From assembly GCA_964584935.1 (NCBI GenBank), contig CAZPBN010000009.1, positions 1 to 64,000 of the forward strand: a stretch of 64,000 nucleotides of DNA, written 5' to 3'. The notes under the pieces were generated by a model, which saw nothing but the letters and a program-made list of their open reading frames with translations, was not told where the DNA came from and made no database searches. This document shows positions 1 to 8,770 of this stretch, piece by piece. Each line of letters begins with the position of its first letter. The stretch's first letter is position 1. Position numbers and translations under genes: made by a program. This stretch comes from CAZPBN01 sp964584935 (GTDB lineage Bacteria; Acidobacteriota; Aminicenantia; Aminicenantales; Aminicenantaceae).

Positions 1-11
1 TTTGATTATAT

Positions 12-878
12 TTAAAAATGGATGGATAGAATCAAAGATTGTCTTTGTGGAGATAACTGAAAACTCATATTCACATGATTTGAATTTTCCTTGCTGTTTA
101 AAGAGCAAATTTTTTTTCCAACAAAATACCCAATCATTGAGCCAATAAAAACATCTGATATCCAGTGTTTATTATCATGAATTCTTGAAATGGCAGCCAG
201 GGATGCCAGGGAATAAGAAAAAATATCTATCAATGTGCTGTCTGATTGGTTTGCGATCACTGTTGCTACAGCAAACGCAGATGAAGAATGACCAGAGGGA
301 AAGGAGTTGTATCTGGATTTTAGGGAAAAAGGATGAAAAGAATTATAAGACTCTTCTGTATAGGGACGGGCCCTCCCAGAAATGAACTTTATACTCCATA
401 CCAGTAAACCGGAAGCAAGGAGACTTTCCAGGCTTAAAAGCGCGGTTTTTCTCAACTTTTTGTCGCCTGCAATCTCACCTGAAATATACAAAACAGATGC
501 AAGGCCTGTTAAACAGCCTCCGTCCCCAAAATAAGAAATGAATCCTGATATATCATCTGAGGTGTCATTCCTATGAGTCTGGAACCAGTCATGACAATCG
601 CTGTCTACTGTATAGAGAAGAATACCGGTTCCTAATATCGCAGAAAATTTAAAAATATCTTTTTTATCCCATCTAGTGGGAGATACAAGTACATCTTTAA
701 GGTCATTCCCAAATTGAATAAAATATTCTTTATTCAATTTGTACTTATTTTCTGAATCATCAGAAAAAACGTTATTTGGGGAAGAAATGAACAAAAAGCA
801 TAAAATTATACTTGCCAGGATAATAAAATGATTTTTTCTTTTTTGATAAAATCTATCGATTTGTTTCATTGCCCTCAT
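12..878 (-). CDS. PAP2-family membrane phosphatase
   Basis: Phosphatidic-acid-phosphatase-2 (PAP2) superfamily lipid phosphatase, 288 aa. The full three-part signature is visible: K164-x6-RP (to P172), PSGH at 194-197, and SR (231-232)-x5-H238-x3-D242. The two His and the Asp form the catalytic set of the family. A hydrophobic segment at about residues 17-33 is a signal anchor or signal peptide, and further hydrophobic segments (about 76-92, 120-133, 147-165, 218-230, 243-255) make an integral membrane protein likely. The start codon overlaps the stop of waaA in an ATGA arrangement, so the two are co-transcribed. Next to a Kdo transferase, a role in dephosphorylating lipid A or undecaprenyl diphosphate is plausible, but that is inference from context; PAP2 proteins vary widely in substrate. 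Confidence 0.85.
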   Translation of the reverse strand: MRAMKQIDRFYQKRKNHFIILASIILCFLFISSPNNVFSDDSENKYKLNKEYFIQFGNDLKDVLVSPTRWDKKDIFKFSAILGTGILLYTVDSDCHDWFQTHRNDTSDDISGFISYFGDGGCLTGLASVLYISGEIAGDKKLRKTALLSLESLLASGLLVWSIKFISGRARPYTEESYNSFHPFSLKSRYNSFPSGHSSSAFAVATVIANQSDSTLIDIFSYSLASLAAISRIHDNKHWISDVFIGSMIGYFVGKKICSLNSKENSNHVNMSFQLSPQRQSLILSIHF

Positions 879-2140
879 GAATTCATTAACTTTTCGATGG
901 TTTTGATTGTTTTTTCTGTCGCTCCCTGTAAGGAATCAAGAGTCATTTTTGCAATTTTTCCCATTTTCTCCAGTTTGGATGTATCTTTGAGTGAAAACAT
1001 TTCAACCAATTCTTTTTTACTGGATTTAAGTTCAGCAGCTCCCGAATCAAGGAATTTATTTGCCAAAAAATCAAAATTATCCATGTAAGGACCAAAATAT
1101 ATAGGTTTGCTATAAAACGCAGGTTCTAACAAATTATGTCCACCCCACGGAACCAGACTGCCTCCTATAAAAGCAGCATCGGAAATGGCATAAATTTTTG
1201 CGAGATCTCCTATGGTATCCAGCACAAGAATTTCCCATTGCATTTGCGAAGAAATCATCGACTTTTTTCCAACTTTATAAGGGAATTTCCGGCACAATTC
1301 ATAAACTTCATCAAACCTATCTGTTTGCCTTGGTGCAATAATGAGACGAATATCTTTTCCATTTTTTTTCGCTTTGGAAAAGGCACTCATTAGCAATTGT
1401 TCTTCATTCCTATGAGTGCTCCCTGCAACGAATACTTTTTCTTCCAATGAAATGTTCAATTCTTTTCTTAGTTTTTTTATTTCTGATGTTCCTATATAAG
1501 GGGGAATTAATTCTGACTTTAAATTACCGGTAATTTCTATCTTATCAGATGTCACTCCAATTTTTTCCAATTTAATTTTATCCCCTTCGGTTTGAACTAA
1601 GAATTTTTTTATGTTACTCAACAATATCCTGGATAAAAAATTGAGTCTCTTATACCGCTCATACGACTTTTTGGATATCCTTCCATTGATTAAAATAACA
1701 CCTTTGGTTTTTTTCCGGGCTACTCTCAAAATATTAGGCCAGAATTCCGACTCAGCAAGAATAAAAAGATCCGGCTTCAATTTCAGGAAAAATCTGTTTA
1801 CAGAGAATTTGAAATCAAAAGGAATATAGAACGTATTATTCAGATTTAATTTCTTCCGGGCCATTTTCATCCCTGTATTGGTAAGAGATGAAAAATATAT
1901 AATCCAATCAGGATGACTTTTTTTAATTTCAACTATCAAATTTCTTAAGGACAGAACTTCTCCCACAGAAACAGCATGAATCCATAAACTTTTCCTGCCG
2001 CTGACTTTTAGGGGAAGCTTGAAGCTTAATCTCTCTTTAAGATTTAATTTTTCCTTTCGAATAATTTTATGTTTTATTAAATACGCAGGGATATAATAAA
2101 AAAGGGATAAAAAGAGCAAAATTGAATAAACTGTATACAT
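875..2140 (-). CDS. waaA: 3-deoxy-D-manno-octulosonic acid (Kdo) transferase
   Basis: Transfers Kdo from CMP-Kdo to lipid IVA, the first step of LPS inner-core assembly at the cytoplasmic face of the inner membrane. The protein is 421 aa, normal for WaaA/KdtA. An N-terminal hydrophobic anchor (about residues 3-22) is followed by the HAVSVGE motif at 55-61, whose Glu corresponds to the catalytic base of the family. Further family motifs are AESEFWPN, a GRISKKSY loop, TGNLK, GSTHRNEE, and the C-terminal GT-B donor site GGSLVPWGGHNLLEP. The gene leads a minus-strand pair with the PAP2 phosphatase, overlapping it by four bases. It is direct evidence for a Gram-negative envelope with LPS. Confidence 0.95.
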   Translation of the reverse strand: MYTVYSILLFLSLFYYIPAYLIKHKIIRKEKLNLKERLSFKLPLKVSGRKSLWIHAVSVGEVLSLRNLIVEIKKSHPDWIIYFSSLTNTGMKMARKKLNLNNTFYIPFDFKFSVNRFFLKLKPDLFILAESEFWPNILRVARKKTKGVILINGRISKKSYERYKRLNFLSRILLSNIKKFLVQTEGDKIKLEKIGVTSDKIEITGNLKSELIPPYIGTSEIKKLRKELNISLEEKVFVAGSTHRNEEQLLMSAFSKAKKNGKDIRLIIAPRQTDRFDEVYELCRKFPYKVGKKSMISSQMQWEILVLDTIGDLAKIYAISDAAFIGGSLVPWGGHNLLEPAFYSKPIYFGPYMDNFDFLANKFLDSGAAELKSSKKELVEMFSLKDTSKLEKMGKIAKMTLDSLQGATEKTIKTIEKLMNS

Positions 2141-2349
2141 GTTTTTCCAATGACTATACTAAATTACTTATTCCACTTCAAGATAATAAAAATGAAGTTC
2201 TTGATATTTTTTTTATAATTTAGTATTCAAAAGAAAGATAAATTCGGTGGAACTTCAAATTAAAAAAAACATTGCCAAATGCCCCTCACTTCTGATATTC
2301 TAAGAAAATCATTTTAAGGAGAATTTCTTTTTATAGGAAAGGATAAAAA

Positions 2350-2844
2350 ATGGCTGAAGACAAAAAAGAAAGTTCAAAAGACAAAGAAGAGACAAAGAAA
2401 GACGAAAATAAAGAAGAAATAGCTGACCAAGAAAAGAAAAAATCAGAACAAGAAGAACCTAAAGAAGCCAAAAAAGAAGAAAAAAAAGAAAAAGATAAAG
2501 AAGAAGCTGCTGGTAAAGAAAAAACAGGAAAGGATAAAGAAGAGTCTAAAGAAACCAAAAAAGAAGTAAAAGAAGATAAGAAAAAGGAAGAGGCTGCAGA
2601 AAAAGAAAAAGTCGAAAAAGAAAAAAAAGAACCTGAAGAACAAAAAAAAGGGGGGGGAGAAGAAGAAAAAAAACCTAGTGAACAGCTTCCTGTATCCCCT
2701 CAGAAGAAAAAGAAAATAAATCAAATGACCCTTTCCGAGATCGAAGTAAAACTAGAGGAAGCAAAAAAAACAATGGGAGGAACTGACTCTAAATATGTTC
2801 AAAAACTTATGGAAAGAAAAGAATATCTGGAGTCATTGAAATAA
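2350..2844 (+). CDS. Lys/Glu-rich low-complexity protein of unknown function
   Basis: I do not recognise a family. The 164-aa product is almost entirely Lys and Glu for residues 1-115, a charged, probably helical or disordered tail. The C-terminal about 45 residues are ordinary sequence containing MTLSEIEVKLEEA, which could be a small helical domain. There is no signal peptide or membrane segment. An AGGAAAGG-like site lies just upstream of the ATG. The coding strand is extremely purine-rich and holds an A8G8 run at 2642-2657 that would be slippage-prone. The gene sits between the divergent waaA and rpsO. The C-terminal portion and the Shine-Dalgarno argue that it is real, but low complexity makes homology calls unsafe. 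Confidence 0.6.
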   Translation: MAEDKKESSKDKEETKKDENKEEIADQEKKKSEQEEPKEAKKEEKKEKDKEEAAGKEKTGKDKEESKETKKEVKEDKKKEEAAEKEKVEKEKKEPEEQKKGGGEEEKKPSEQLPVSPQKKKKINQMTLSEIEVKLEEAKKTMGGTDSKYVQKLMERKEYLESLK

Positions 2845-2945
2845 ATGATAGTCCAGAATGCCTATTAATAAAATCATTATTAATAAATTTACATTCCCTT
2901 TCCTTTCTGATATTATAATTAAAACACACAAAAGGAGTAATAATA

Positions 2946-3212
2946 GTGTTAACAAAAGAAGAAAAACTAAAAATCATTGATAAATACAAGCTCAAACCAT
3001 TGGATAGTGGCAGTTCTGAAGTTCAAATAGCTCTTCTAACCAACAGAATTAATTATTTAACAAAACATTTCTCAAATAATAAAAAAGATTTTCACTCCAG
3101 GATTGGATTAATGAAACTTGTCGGACGAAGAAAAAAATTATTAGCATATCTTAAGAAGAATGATGTCACTCGCTACGAAAAAATCATTAAAGAGCTCAAC
3201 CTTCGAAAATAA
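2946..3212 (+). CDS. rpsO: 30S ribosomal protein S15
   Basis: Primary rRNA-binding protein that nucleates the central domain of 16S rRNA. At 88 aa it is the exact usual length. Hallmarks are the LDSGSSEVQIALLT segment (residues 19-32), the DFHSRIGLMKLVGRRKKLL helix, and a YEKIIKEL C-terminus. Translation starts at GTG 2946, preceded by AGGAG at 2933-2937 (8-nt spacing). It is followed after 19 bp by pnp, the conserved rpsO-pnp order. In well-studied bacteria S15 represses its own translation by binding its leader; I did not find an obvious pseudoknot here. Confidence 0.97.
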   Translation: MLTKEEKLKIIDKYKLKPLDSGSSEVQIALLTNRINYLTKHFSNNKKDFHSRIGLMKLVGRRKKLLAYLKKNDVTRYEKIIKELNLRK

Positions 3213-3231
3213 AAGCTCCAAAGAAATCAAT

Positions 3232-5355
3232 ATGTCTGAATATAAAATAAGTTTAGAAATTAGCAATCGTAACCTTTCCATAGAAATGGGAAAAGTTGGC
3301 AAACAAGCGGATGGATCTGGTTTATTTCGCTACGGAGATACCATTATGTTTGTCTCTGCCACTTCCAAAAAAGATAGCAATGAGACAAAACCGTTTCTTC
3401 CCTTAATTGTTGATTATAGAGAAAATACTTATGCGGCAGGAAAAATACCCGGAGGATTCTTTAAACGGGAAGGAAAACCTTCAGAAAGGGAAATTCTTAT
3501 AAGCCGGATCATTGACCGGCCTATCAGGTCTCTTTTTCCTGAAGGATATCATTTTGACACTCAAATCATTGCTTTACTCATGTCCGCTGATTTAGAAAGT
3601 GAACCGGATACCCTTGGCATAATAGGAGCTTCGGCTTCCCTCTATTTATCAGAAATCCCCTTTACCGTTCCCATTGGAGCGGTGAAAGTCGGATACATCG
3701 ATAATGAATTCATAATCAACCCAACAATGATGCAATTAGAAAACAGCTCTTTAAATATGACTGTTGCAGGAACAGAAGAGGGAATTATCATAATTGAAGC
3801 TGGATGTAACGAATTGGAAGAAGACATTATTGAAGAAGCCATATCCCGATCTCAAGATAGCATCAACAAAATTATTCAAGCTCAAAAAGAACTATACAGC
3901 AAAATGGATATCAAAAAGAGGGAATTCACACCCAAAGAAATCAATCAAAACAAATACAATGATATAAAAAAGAGCATTTCTCCTGATTTGCTTAAAGCCA
4001 TTCAAACCAAAGGCAAAAAAAACAGTGAAGAAAAAATAAGAAGTCTTTTTGATTCCCTAATCGAAAATATTCCTGAAGAGGAAGAGGAAACTGTTGCAGA
4101 AACAAAGGAGATATTTTATCAAATCCAAAAAGAACTGGTTAGAGATTCAGTATTGAATAAAGAAACAAGAGTGGATGGAAGAGGTTTTGATGACATTCGG
4201 GATATTTCAGCTGAAGTAGGTATTCTTCCCAGAACTCATGGCTCAGCTCTTTTCACAAGAGGAGAGACCCAATGCTTGACCACCGTGACTTTGGGTAGTT
4301 CCGAAGATGTCCAAAGATTGAATGGACTGGGCGAAGGAGATGAAAAACGATTCATGCTCCATTATAATTTTCCGCCTTTCAGTGTGGGAGAAGTTTCTTT
4401 CCTAAGAGCACCGGGAAGACGAGAAATAGGCCATGGCGCTTTAGCTGAAAAATCCATACTGCCTTCCATTCCGGATAAAGAAGAAACATTCCCTTACACC
4501 ATACGAATTGTATCTGATATTCTTGAATCCAATGGATCTTCATCCATGGCAAGTGTTTGCGGAGGGGTGCTTTCTCTTATGGACGCTGGCGTTCCTCTTT
4601 CCATGATCATTGCCGGAATAGCCATTGGTCTAGTCAAAGAAAATGATCAATACGCCCTTCTCACAGATATTGCCGGACTGGAAGACCATTTCGGAGATAT
4701 GGATCTAAAGGTCGCTGGAACTGAAAAAGGGATTACAGCTATCCAACTTGATTTAAAAATACCATCACTTCCTTTGGAAATCTTAAAAAAAGGATTGATG
4801 AAAGCCCGGGCCGCTCGAATTAAAGTATTAGAAAAGATGAAACAAGCTCTTCCCGCTCCAAGAAAAGATATATCCCCTTATGCTCCCCGTATTTTCACAA
4901 TGCTTATTAATCCTGAAAAAGTGGGCGAACTTATCGGTCCCGGAGGAAAAACCATAAAAAAAATAATTGCCGAGACCAATACAAAAATTGATATTCAAGA
5001 GAACGGGAAAGTCAATATCGCATCAACAAATCCGGAATCTGCTGAAAAAGCAAAAAAGATAATAAAAGAAATTACAGAAGAAGCCAAGCTAGGAGAAACA
5101 TATACAGGGAAAATTGTTCGCATCGAAGATTATGGAGTATTTGTAGAAATTCTTCCCAACATGCTAGGATTGCTTCACATATCTGAAGTCGCCCATTACA
5201 GAGTCAGAAACATAAGGGATGTCTTTAAAATGGGACAAACAGTAACGGTCAAAGTCATTTCGATAGACGAAAATAACAGGATTCGAGTGAGTAAAAAAGC
5301 ACTGGAAAGAAAACCAAACCGGGATTATGATTCGAGAAAAAATTTCCAAAAATAA
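3232..5355 (+). CDS. pnp: polyribonucleotide nucleotidyltransferase (PNPase)
   Basis: 3'-5' phosphorolytic exoribonuclease of mRNA decay, a cytoplasmic trimer. The frame is open from an ATG at 3160 inside rpsO, but I place the start at ATG 3232, after the rpsO stop. This gives 707 aa, the family norm, beginning MSEYKISLE. Domains in order: first RNase PH domain (about 5-220, with a FFKREGKPSEREIL segment), helical linker, second catalytic RNase PH domain (about 300-530, with DVRD-like and GDEKRFMLHYNFPPFSVGE-type sequence), KH domain with the LIGPGGKTIK loop (about 551-603), and a C-terminal S1 domain (about 621-696, DYGVFVEILP...GLLHISE). Downstream of rpsO in an operon. Confidence 0.97.
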   Translation: MSEYKISLEISNRNLSIEMGKVGKQADGSGLFRYGDTIMFVSATSKKDSNETKPFLPLIVDYRENTYAAGKIPGGFFKREGKPSEREILISRIIDRPIRSLFPEGYHFDTQIIALLMSADLESEPDTLGIIGASASLYLSEIPFTVPIGAVKVGYIDNEFIINPTMMQLENSSLNMTVAGTEEGIIIIEAGCNELEEDIIEEAISRSQDSINKIIQAQKELYSKMDIKKREFTPKEINQNKYNDIKKSISPDLLKAIQTKGKKNSEEKIRSLFDSLIENIPEEEEETVAETKEIFYQIQKELVRDSVLNKETRVDGRGFDDIRDISAEVGILPRTHGSALFTRGETQCLTTVTLGSSEDVQRLNGLGEGDEKRFMLHYNFPPFSVGEVSFLRAPGRREIGHGALAEKSILPSIPDKEETFPYTIRIVSDILESNGSSSMASVCGGVLSLMDAGVPLSMIIAGIAIGLVKENDQYALLTDIAGLEDHFGDMDLKVAGTEKGITAIQLDLKIPSLPLEILKKGLMKARAARIKVLEKMKQALPAPRKDISPYAPRIFTMLINPEKVGELIGPGGKTIKKIIAETNTKIDIQENGKVNIASTNPESAEKAKKIIKEITEEAKLGETYTGKIVRIEDYGVFVEILPNMLGLLHISEVAHYRVRNIRDVFKMGQTVTVKVISIDENNRIRVSKKALERKPNRDYDSRKNFQK

Positions 5356-5413
5356 TTATATTATATTTTGGATTTTTTAATGAATATTCAATTCTTATTT
5401 TTTATACAGAATA

Positions 5414-5899
5414 ATGACTAAAGAATATTCTTCACAAAAGGGATTTACTCTAACCGAAATGCTTGTCACCCTCACTATATTGGCAATCCTTGCATCGGCA
5501 ATTCTACCTTTGACTAAGAATGCGGTCAAAAGAGAAAAAGAAATCACTTTGAGAAGAAATTTGAGGCTTATGAGAAGCGCGATTGATGCATACAAAAAAA
5601 GAGCCGATGACGGTCAATTTGAATATGAAGAAGAAACGGAAGGATATCCCCCAGACCTTGAAACTTTAGTTGAAGGCATTGAAGCTGAAGTTGAGCTGGA
5701 AAGTGGAGAAACAGTTACAAAAATTATCAAATTTTTAAGGCGAATTCCAAAGGATCCCATGACAAATTCTTACGATTGGGGATTGAGATCTTATCAGGAT
5801 GACTATGATTCTGAAACCTGGGGAGGAGAAAACGTCTATGATGTGTATACAAAAAGTCTGGGGACAGCTTTAGACAACAGTAAATATAAAGACTGGTAA
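5414..5899 (+). CDS. GspG-like type II secretion pseudopilin (first of three)
   Basis: 161-aa prepilin-like protein. The N-terminus has a class III signal: a short charged leader, then the cleavage site KG10|FTLTEM with the conserved Glu at mature position +5, then a hydrophobic helix (LVTLTILAILASAILPL). The C-terminal globular part contains a LRRNLRLMRSAIDAYKK helix and an IPKDPMTNSYDWGL motif, as in GspG-type major pseudopilins of type II secretion. It would be inserted in the inner membrane and processed by a prepilin peptidase not encoded in this window. It is four bases upstream of the next pseudopilin gene and opens a pseudopilin trio followed by lpxB. Confidence 0.85.
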   Translation: MTKEYSSQKGFTLTEMLVTLTILAILASAILPLTKNAVKREKEITLRRNLRLMRSAIDAYKKRADDGQFEYEEETEGYPPDLETLVEGIEAEVELESGETVTKIIKFLRRIPKDPMTNSYDWGLRSYQDDYDSETWGGENVYDVYTKSLGTALDNSKYKDW

Positions 5900-5903
5900 T
5901 AAT

Positions 5904-6314
5904 ATGAACACACACAAGTCTCAACTTAATAAAGGTTTTACTCTTATAGAAATGCTTATTGTCTTTACCCTCATAGGAATTTTAGTAGGACTAGGACTCC
6001 CCCAATACAGATATGCAACCAAACGAGCCCGCGAGGCAGTCCTTAAAGAAAATCTATTTCAATTGAGGAAAACAATAGACCAGTATTATGTGGATAAAGG
6101 AAAATATCCACCATCTCTCCAATCCTTAATAGAAGAAAATTACTTGAGAATGATACCTGAAGATCCTATGACGAACTCTTCAGAGACCTGGATCGTCGTC
6201 CGGGAAGAATTAACTGAAGAAAATTTATATTTGGGAATCGAACCTGGCATATTTGATATACACTCCGGTTCTGATGAAAAAGCTATTGACGGCAGTTTTT
6301 ATAGAGAGTGGTAG
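5904..6314 (+). CDS. GspG-like type II secretion pseudopilin (second)
   Basis: 136-aa pseudopilin paralogous to its upstream neighbour. The processing site is KG11|FTLIEM with Glu at +5, followed by a hydrophobic stretch ending LGLPQYR. The body carries an ENLFQLRKTIDQYYVDKGKYP segment and IPEDPMTNSSETW, the same DPMTNS motif as the first protein. Two GspG-like genes in tandem suggest duplication or a division into major and minor pseudopilins. No secretin, ATPase or inner-membrane platform gene lies nearby, so the rest of the machine must be elsewhere. Confidence 0.85.
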   Translation: MNTHKSQLNKGFTLIEMLIVFTLIGILVGLGLPQYRYATKRAREAVLKENLFQLRKTIDQYYVDKGKYPPSLQSLIEENYLRMIPEDPMTNSSETWIVVREELTEENLYLGIEPGIFDIHSGSDEKAIDGSFYREW

Positions 6315-6333
6315 GTATTAATTTATAATTCAT

Positions 6334-6858
6334 ATGCCGAAAATCAACGGTTTCACTCTTATCATTCTTATCTTTGCCATATTTGTTTTAACCATAAGTA
6401 TGCTCATCGCCTTTCCTGTATTGCAAACCCAGATTCAGCGGGAAAAAGAAGAAGAACTTATCTTCAGAGGAGAACAGTATGTGGAAGCTATCCGGAAATA
6501 TCAAACCGAAAATCCAGGAAGATATCCTGAAACGATTAAGGAGTTAGTGGAGAATAAGTATCTTCGAAAAAAATATAAAGATCCAATATCTGAAAATAAG
6601 GAATGGAATATCATTCTTCATTCTGATTCAATCCGTTCAAGAGGACAAGATGTCACTCAAGAAATTTGGGTTGTTCCGGAAAACCAACTTTCATCCATAG
6701 ACGTCCCCCAGATCATTGGAGTGGTGAGCTCTTCCAAAAAAGAATCAATCAAGGTTTATTACGGGGAAACTATATATGACAAATGGCTGTTTTTTTACGG
6801 ACGGGATCCCAGAAAAATGCCGAAAATCATTTACTATTCTGACCGTGAAAAAGAATGA
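6334..6858 (+). CDS. pseudopilin-like protein lacking the conserved Glu5 (third)
   Basis: 174 aa. The N-terminus keeps the processing glycine and start of the pilin helix (NG6|FTLIILIFAIF) but has Ile instead of Glu at mature +5. The hydrophobic helix runs to about residue 27. The body has EEELIFRGEQYVEAIRKYQ and RYPETIKELVENKYLRKKYKDP, which keeps the overall pseudopilin plan. Loss of Glu5 is known for tip-located GspK-type minor pseudopilins, so a tip or priming role is possible; this is inference. Its stop overlaps the lpxB start (ATGA). Confidence 0.75.
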   Translation: MPKINGFTLIILIFAIFVLTISMLIAFPVLQTQIQREKEEELIFRGEQYVEAIRKYQTENPGRYPETIKELVENKYLRKKYKDPISENKEWNIILHSDSIRSRGQDVTQEIWVVPENQLSSIDVPQIIGVVSSSKKESIKVYYGETIYDKWLFFYGRDPRKMPKIIYYSDREKE

Positions 6859-7997
6859 ACAATTCTATCTTAATAATAACAGGAGAAAATTCCGGAGAAC
6901 GATACGGAGCTGACCTTGTTCGTCAATTTAAAAAAATAAATCCAAATTATTCCTTTTCAGGCATCGGCGGTAATTCCATGAAAGCCGAAGGAGTCAAGCT
7001 GCTCTATTCTATTAAAGAAATGAATCTGGTTGGAATTATAGAGATATTAACTCATCTCCCTCGATTAAAAAAAATCTATAACACCGTAATCAAAGAGGCA
7101 CAGAGCAACAAACCGGATGCCGTCGTTTTTATTGATTCCCCAGATTTTAATCTCAGATTGGCAAAAAAAATAAAAAAATTCAGAATTCCAATCCTTTATT
7201 ATATCAGTCCTACTGTATGGGCATGGAGACAAAATCGTTTAAAGACAATAAAAAAAACAGTCGACCAAATGCTGTTGGTTTTTCCTTTTGAGAAAGAAAT
7301 CTACGAAAAAAACAACATTCCTTATGTTTATGTTGGACATCCTCTTGTCGAGAATGTCCGAGTATCCTTCTCAAAAAATGAATTTTTTAAAAAATACAAT
7401 TTGAATCCTCAAAAAGAATTGATAACCATACTCCCGGGAAGCAGGGAAATCGAAATAAAACACCATATGCCGGTTCTCGCAAAGGCTCTTAAAAAAATAA
7501 AAAAAGAATATCCGGTTCATTTTGTCATTCTGAAAGCAGAAAATATTGAGTCAAACCTTATTAAAAACTCTATACCTGAAGACTTAAAAGATATTCCCAT
7601 CATTTCAAACCACCACTACGAAGCCATTTCATCCTCAATATTAGCCTTGTCATCCTGCGGGACAGCCAATCTTGAATCTTCCCTTCTGGGGACTCCTTTT
7701 ATTTCTTTTTATTATCTATCTCCTCTTACCTACAAAATCGGAATCAATTTTATAAAAATCAATCATTACAGTATCGTCAATATTCTTGCCGGGAAAACCA
7801 TTATTCCTGAATTGATTCAAAACAATTTCACCTCTGACAGTCTTTATAAAGAAACTGTAAAAATTATGGAAGCAAAAGAAATAAGAAATCAAATGAAAAA
7901 GCATTTTGATTTAATAACAAACTCCCTGGGGGAAAAAAGCGCCTCAAAAAACGCTGCCCTGGAACTGAATCGATTGATCAAAAAGAGAATTTATTGA
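6855..7997 (+). CDS. lpxB: lipid-A-disaccharide synthase
   Basis: GT19 glycosyltransferase that joins UDP-2,3-diacylglucosamine and lipid X to give the lipid A disaccharide, working peripherally at the inner membrane. The length of 380 aa is typical. Motifs: N-terminal TGENSGERYGADL (most homologues have GD where this has GE), YISPTVWAWRQNR, VFPFEKEIY, YVGHPLVE, LPGSREIE, and the donor-site SSCGTANLESSLLGTPF followed by FYYLSPLTY. The start overlaps the third pseudopilin gene by four bases, so translation is probably coupled to a secretion gene set with no obvious pathway link. With waaA it establishes LPS synthesis. Confidence 0.95.
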   Translation: MNNSILIITGENSGERYGADLVRQFKKINPNYSFSGIGGNSMKAEGVKLLYSIKEMNLVGIIEILTHLPRLKKIYNTVIKEAQSNKPDAVVFIDSPDFNLRLAKKIKKFRIPILYYISPTVWAWRQNRLKTIKKTVDQMLLVFPFEKEIYEKNNIPYVYVGHPLVENVRVSFSKNEFFKKYNLNPQKELITILPGSREIEIKHHMPVLAKALKKIKKEYPVHFVILKAENIESNLIKNSIPEDLKDIPIISNHHYEAISSSILALSSCGTANLESSLLGTPFISFYYLSPLTYKIGINFIKINHYSIVNILAGKTIIPELIQNNFTSDSLYKETVKIMEAKEIRNQMKKHFDLITNSLGEKSASKNAALELNRLIKKRIY

Positions 7998-8152
7998 GAA
8001 CACAAATGCTGACCGGTCAATCTTATTCAACCACAAATTCGAATGTTTCTGTATAAAAAGTATCCCTGAAATGGTCTTTTTCAATAGGGCATCCTACTCA
8101 TATTTCAATATCCTTAAATTTGCTCTTATTTGTTTCTTCTTATATTTGATAC

Positions 8153-8171
8153 AATTGAATCCAATTCAATT
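8153..8171. repeat. 8-bp inverted repeat in the lpxB/DUF192 convergent gap
   Basis: AATTGAAT (8153-8160) and ATTCAATT (8164-8171) form a perfect inverted repeat with a 3-nt centre, between the 3' ends of lpxB (plus) and the DUF192 gene (minus). It is AT-rich and lacks a clean T run on either side, so it may be a weak bidirectional terminator or chance in an AT-rich gap. Confidence 0.3.
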
Positions 8172-8198
8172 CCGTGTACATTTCCCATAAATATCTGT

Positions 8199-8660
8199 CT
8201 AATAGGAAAATTTGAGATTCTTAGGTAACAAGAATTCCAGTTTATCAAATAACTTTAAATTTTGTTTTTTTATACTTCCTGCTTTAAGCTCAAACACATA
8301 CTTGGCGGCGTATTCAGGATAGTATGAGGGACAGGGCATCTCTTCACAAGGAGGGACATTCTCTTCGATATGAACGATCCGTTTCTCTTTATCCAACCAG
8401 ACAATGTCAATAGGAATCTTCATGTTTCTCATCCAAAACGAATATTTTCGCTCTTTTTTAAAAACAAACAGCATTCCATAGTCAGGGCTAATTTCTTCTC
8501 TGAACATGAGTCCTTTTGCTCTCTCCCCTTCATTGACTGCTAATTCAGCAGTCACTTTAAAACCATTGGGCAGAATGACGGTTATAAATCTATTTCTTCC
8601 CCTTATCTGAAATACCATGAATATTAAAAATATCAACCCAAAAGCTGCTATTTTTCGCAT
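8199..8660 (-). CDS. DUF192 family protein
   Basis: Member of the DUF192 family of unknown function. I start at ATG 8660 (153 aa); a GTG at 8681 adds seven residues. A hydrophobic N-terminus (AAFGLIFLIFMVFQI) is a signal peptide or anchor, suggesting export or membrane attachment. The core has VTAELAVNEGERAKGLMFRE, GMLFVFKKERKYSFWMRNM and IPIDIVWLDKEKRIVHIEENVPP, the typical DUF192 order, ending in a FELKAG segment. Last gene of a minus-strand group with pcm and proS, with about 110 bp separating it from pcm, so it may have its own promoter. No function is inferred beyond an extracytoplasmic location. Confidence 0.85.
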   Translation of the reverse strand: MRKIAAFGLIFLIFMVFQIRGRNRFITVILPNGFKVTAELAVNEGERAKGLMFREEISPDYGMLFVFKKERKYSFWMRNMKIPIDIVWLDKEKRIVHIEENVPPCEEMPCPSYYPEYAAKYVFELKAGSIKKQNLKLFDKLEFLLPKNLKFSY

Positions 8661-8770
8661 GGACACAGATATCCTTCCCACTTCACAATCACTCTAGAGA
8701 TCACTTTAGGTCACAGCCTATATGATTATTTATAAGCTCCGCTTTATTATCATTCATTTTCTTTTAAAAA

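Noticed and set aside
2331..2724. Long minus-strand frames (Phe/Ser-rich) opposite the Lys/Glu-rich gene
   Set aside because: Antisense shadows of a purine-rich coding strand; no start signals or recognisable domains.
3160..3231. Upstream ATG extension of pnp inside rpsO
   Set aside because: Adds 24 residues foreign to PNPase, overlaps rpsO and gives a length above the family norm; ATG 3232 fits the conserved start.
8001..8198. A small gene in the lpxB/DUF192 gap
   Set aside because: No frame of useful length with a start signal; only an AT-rich inverted repeat.
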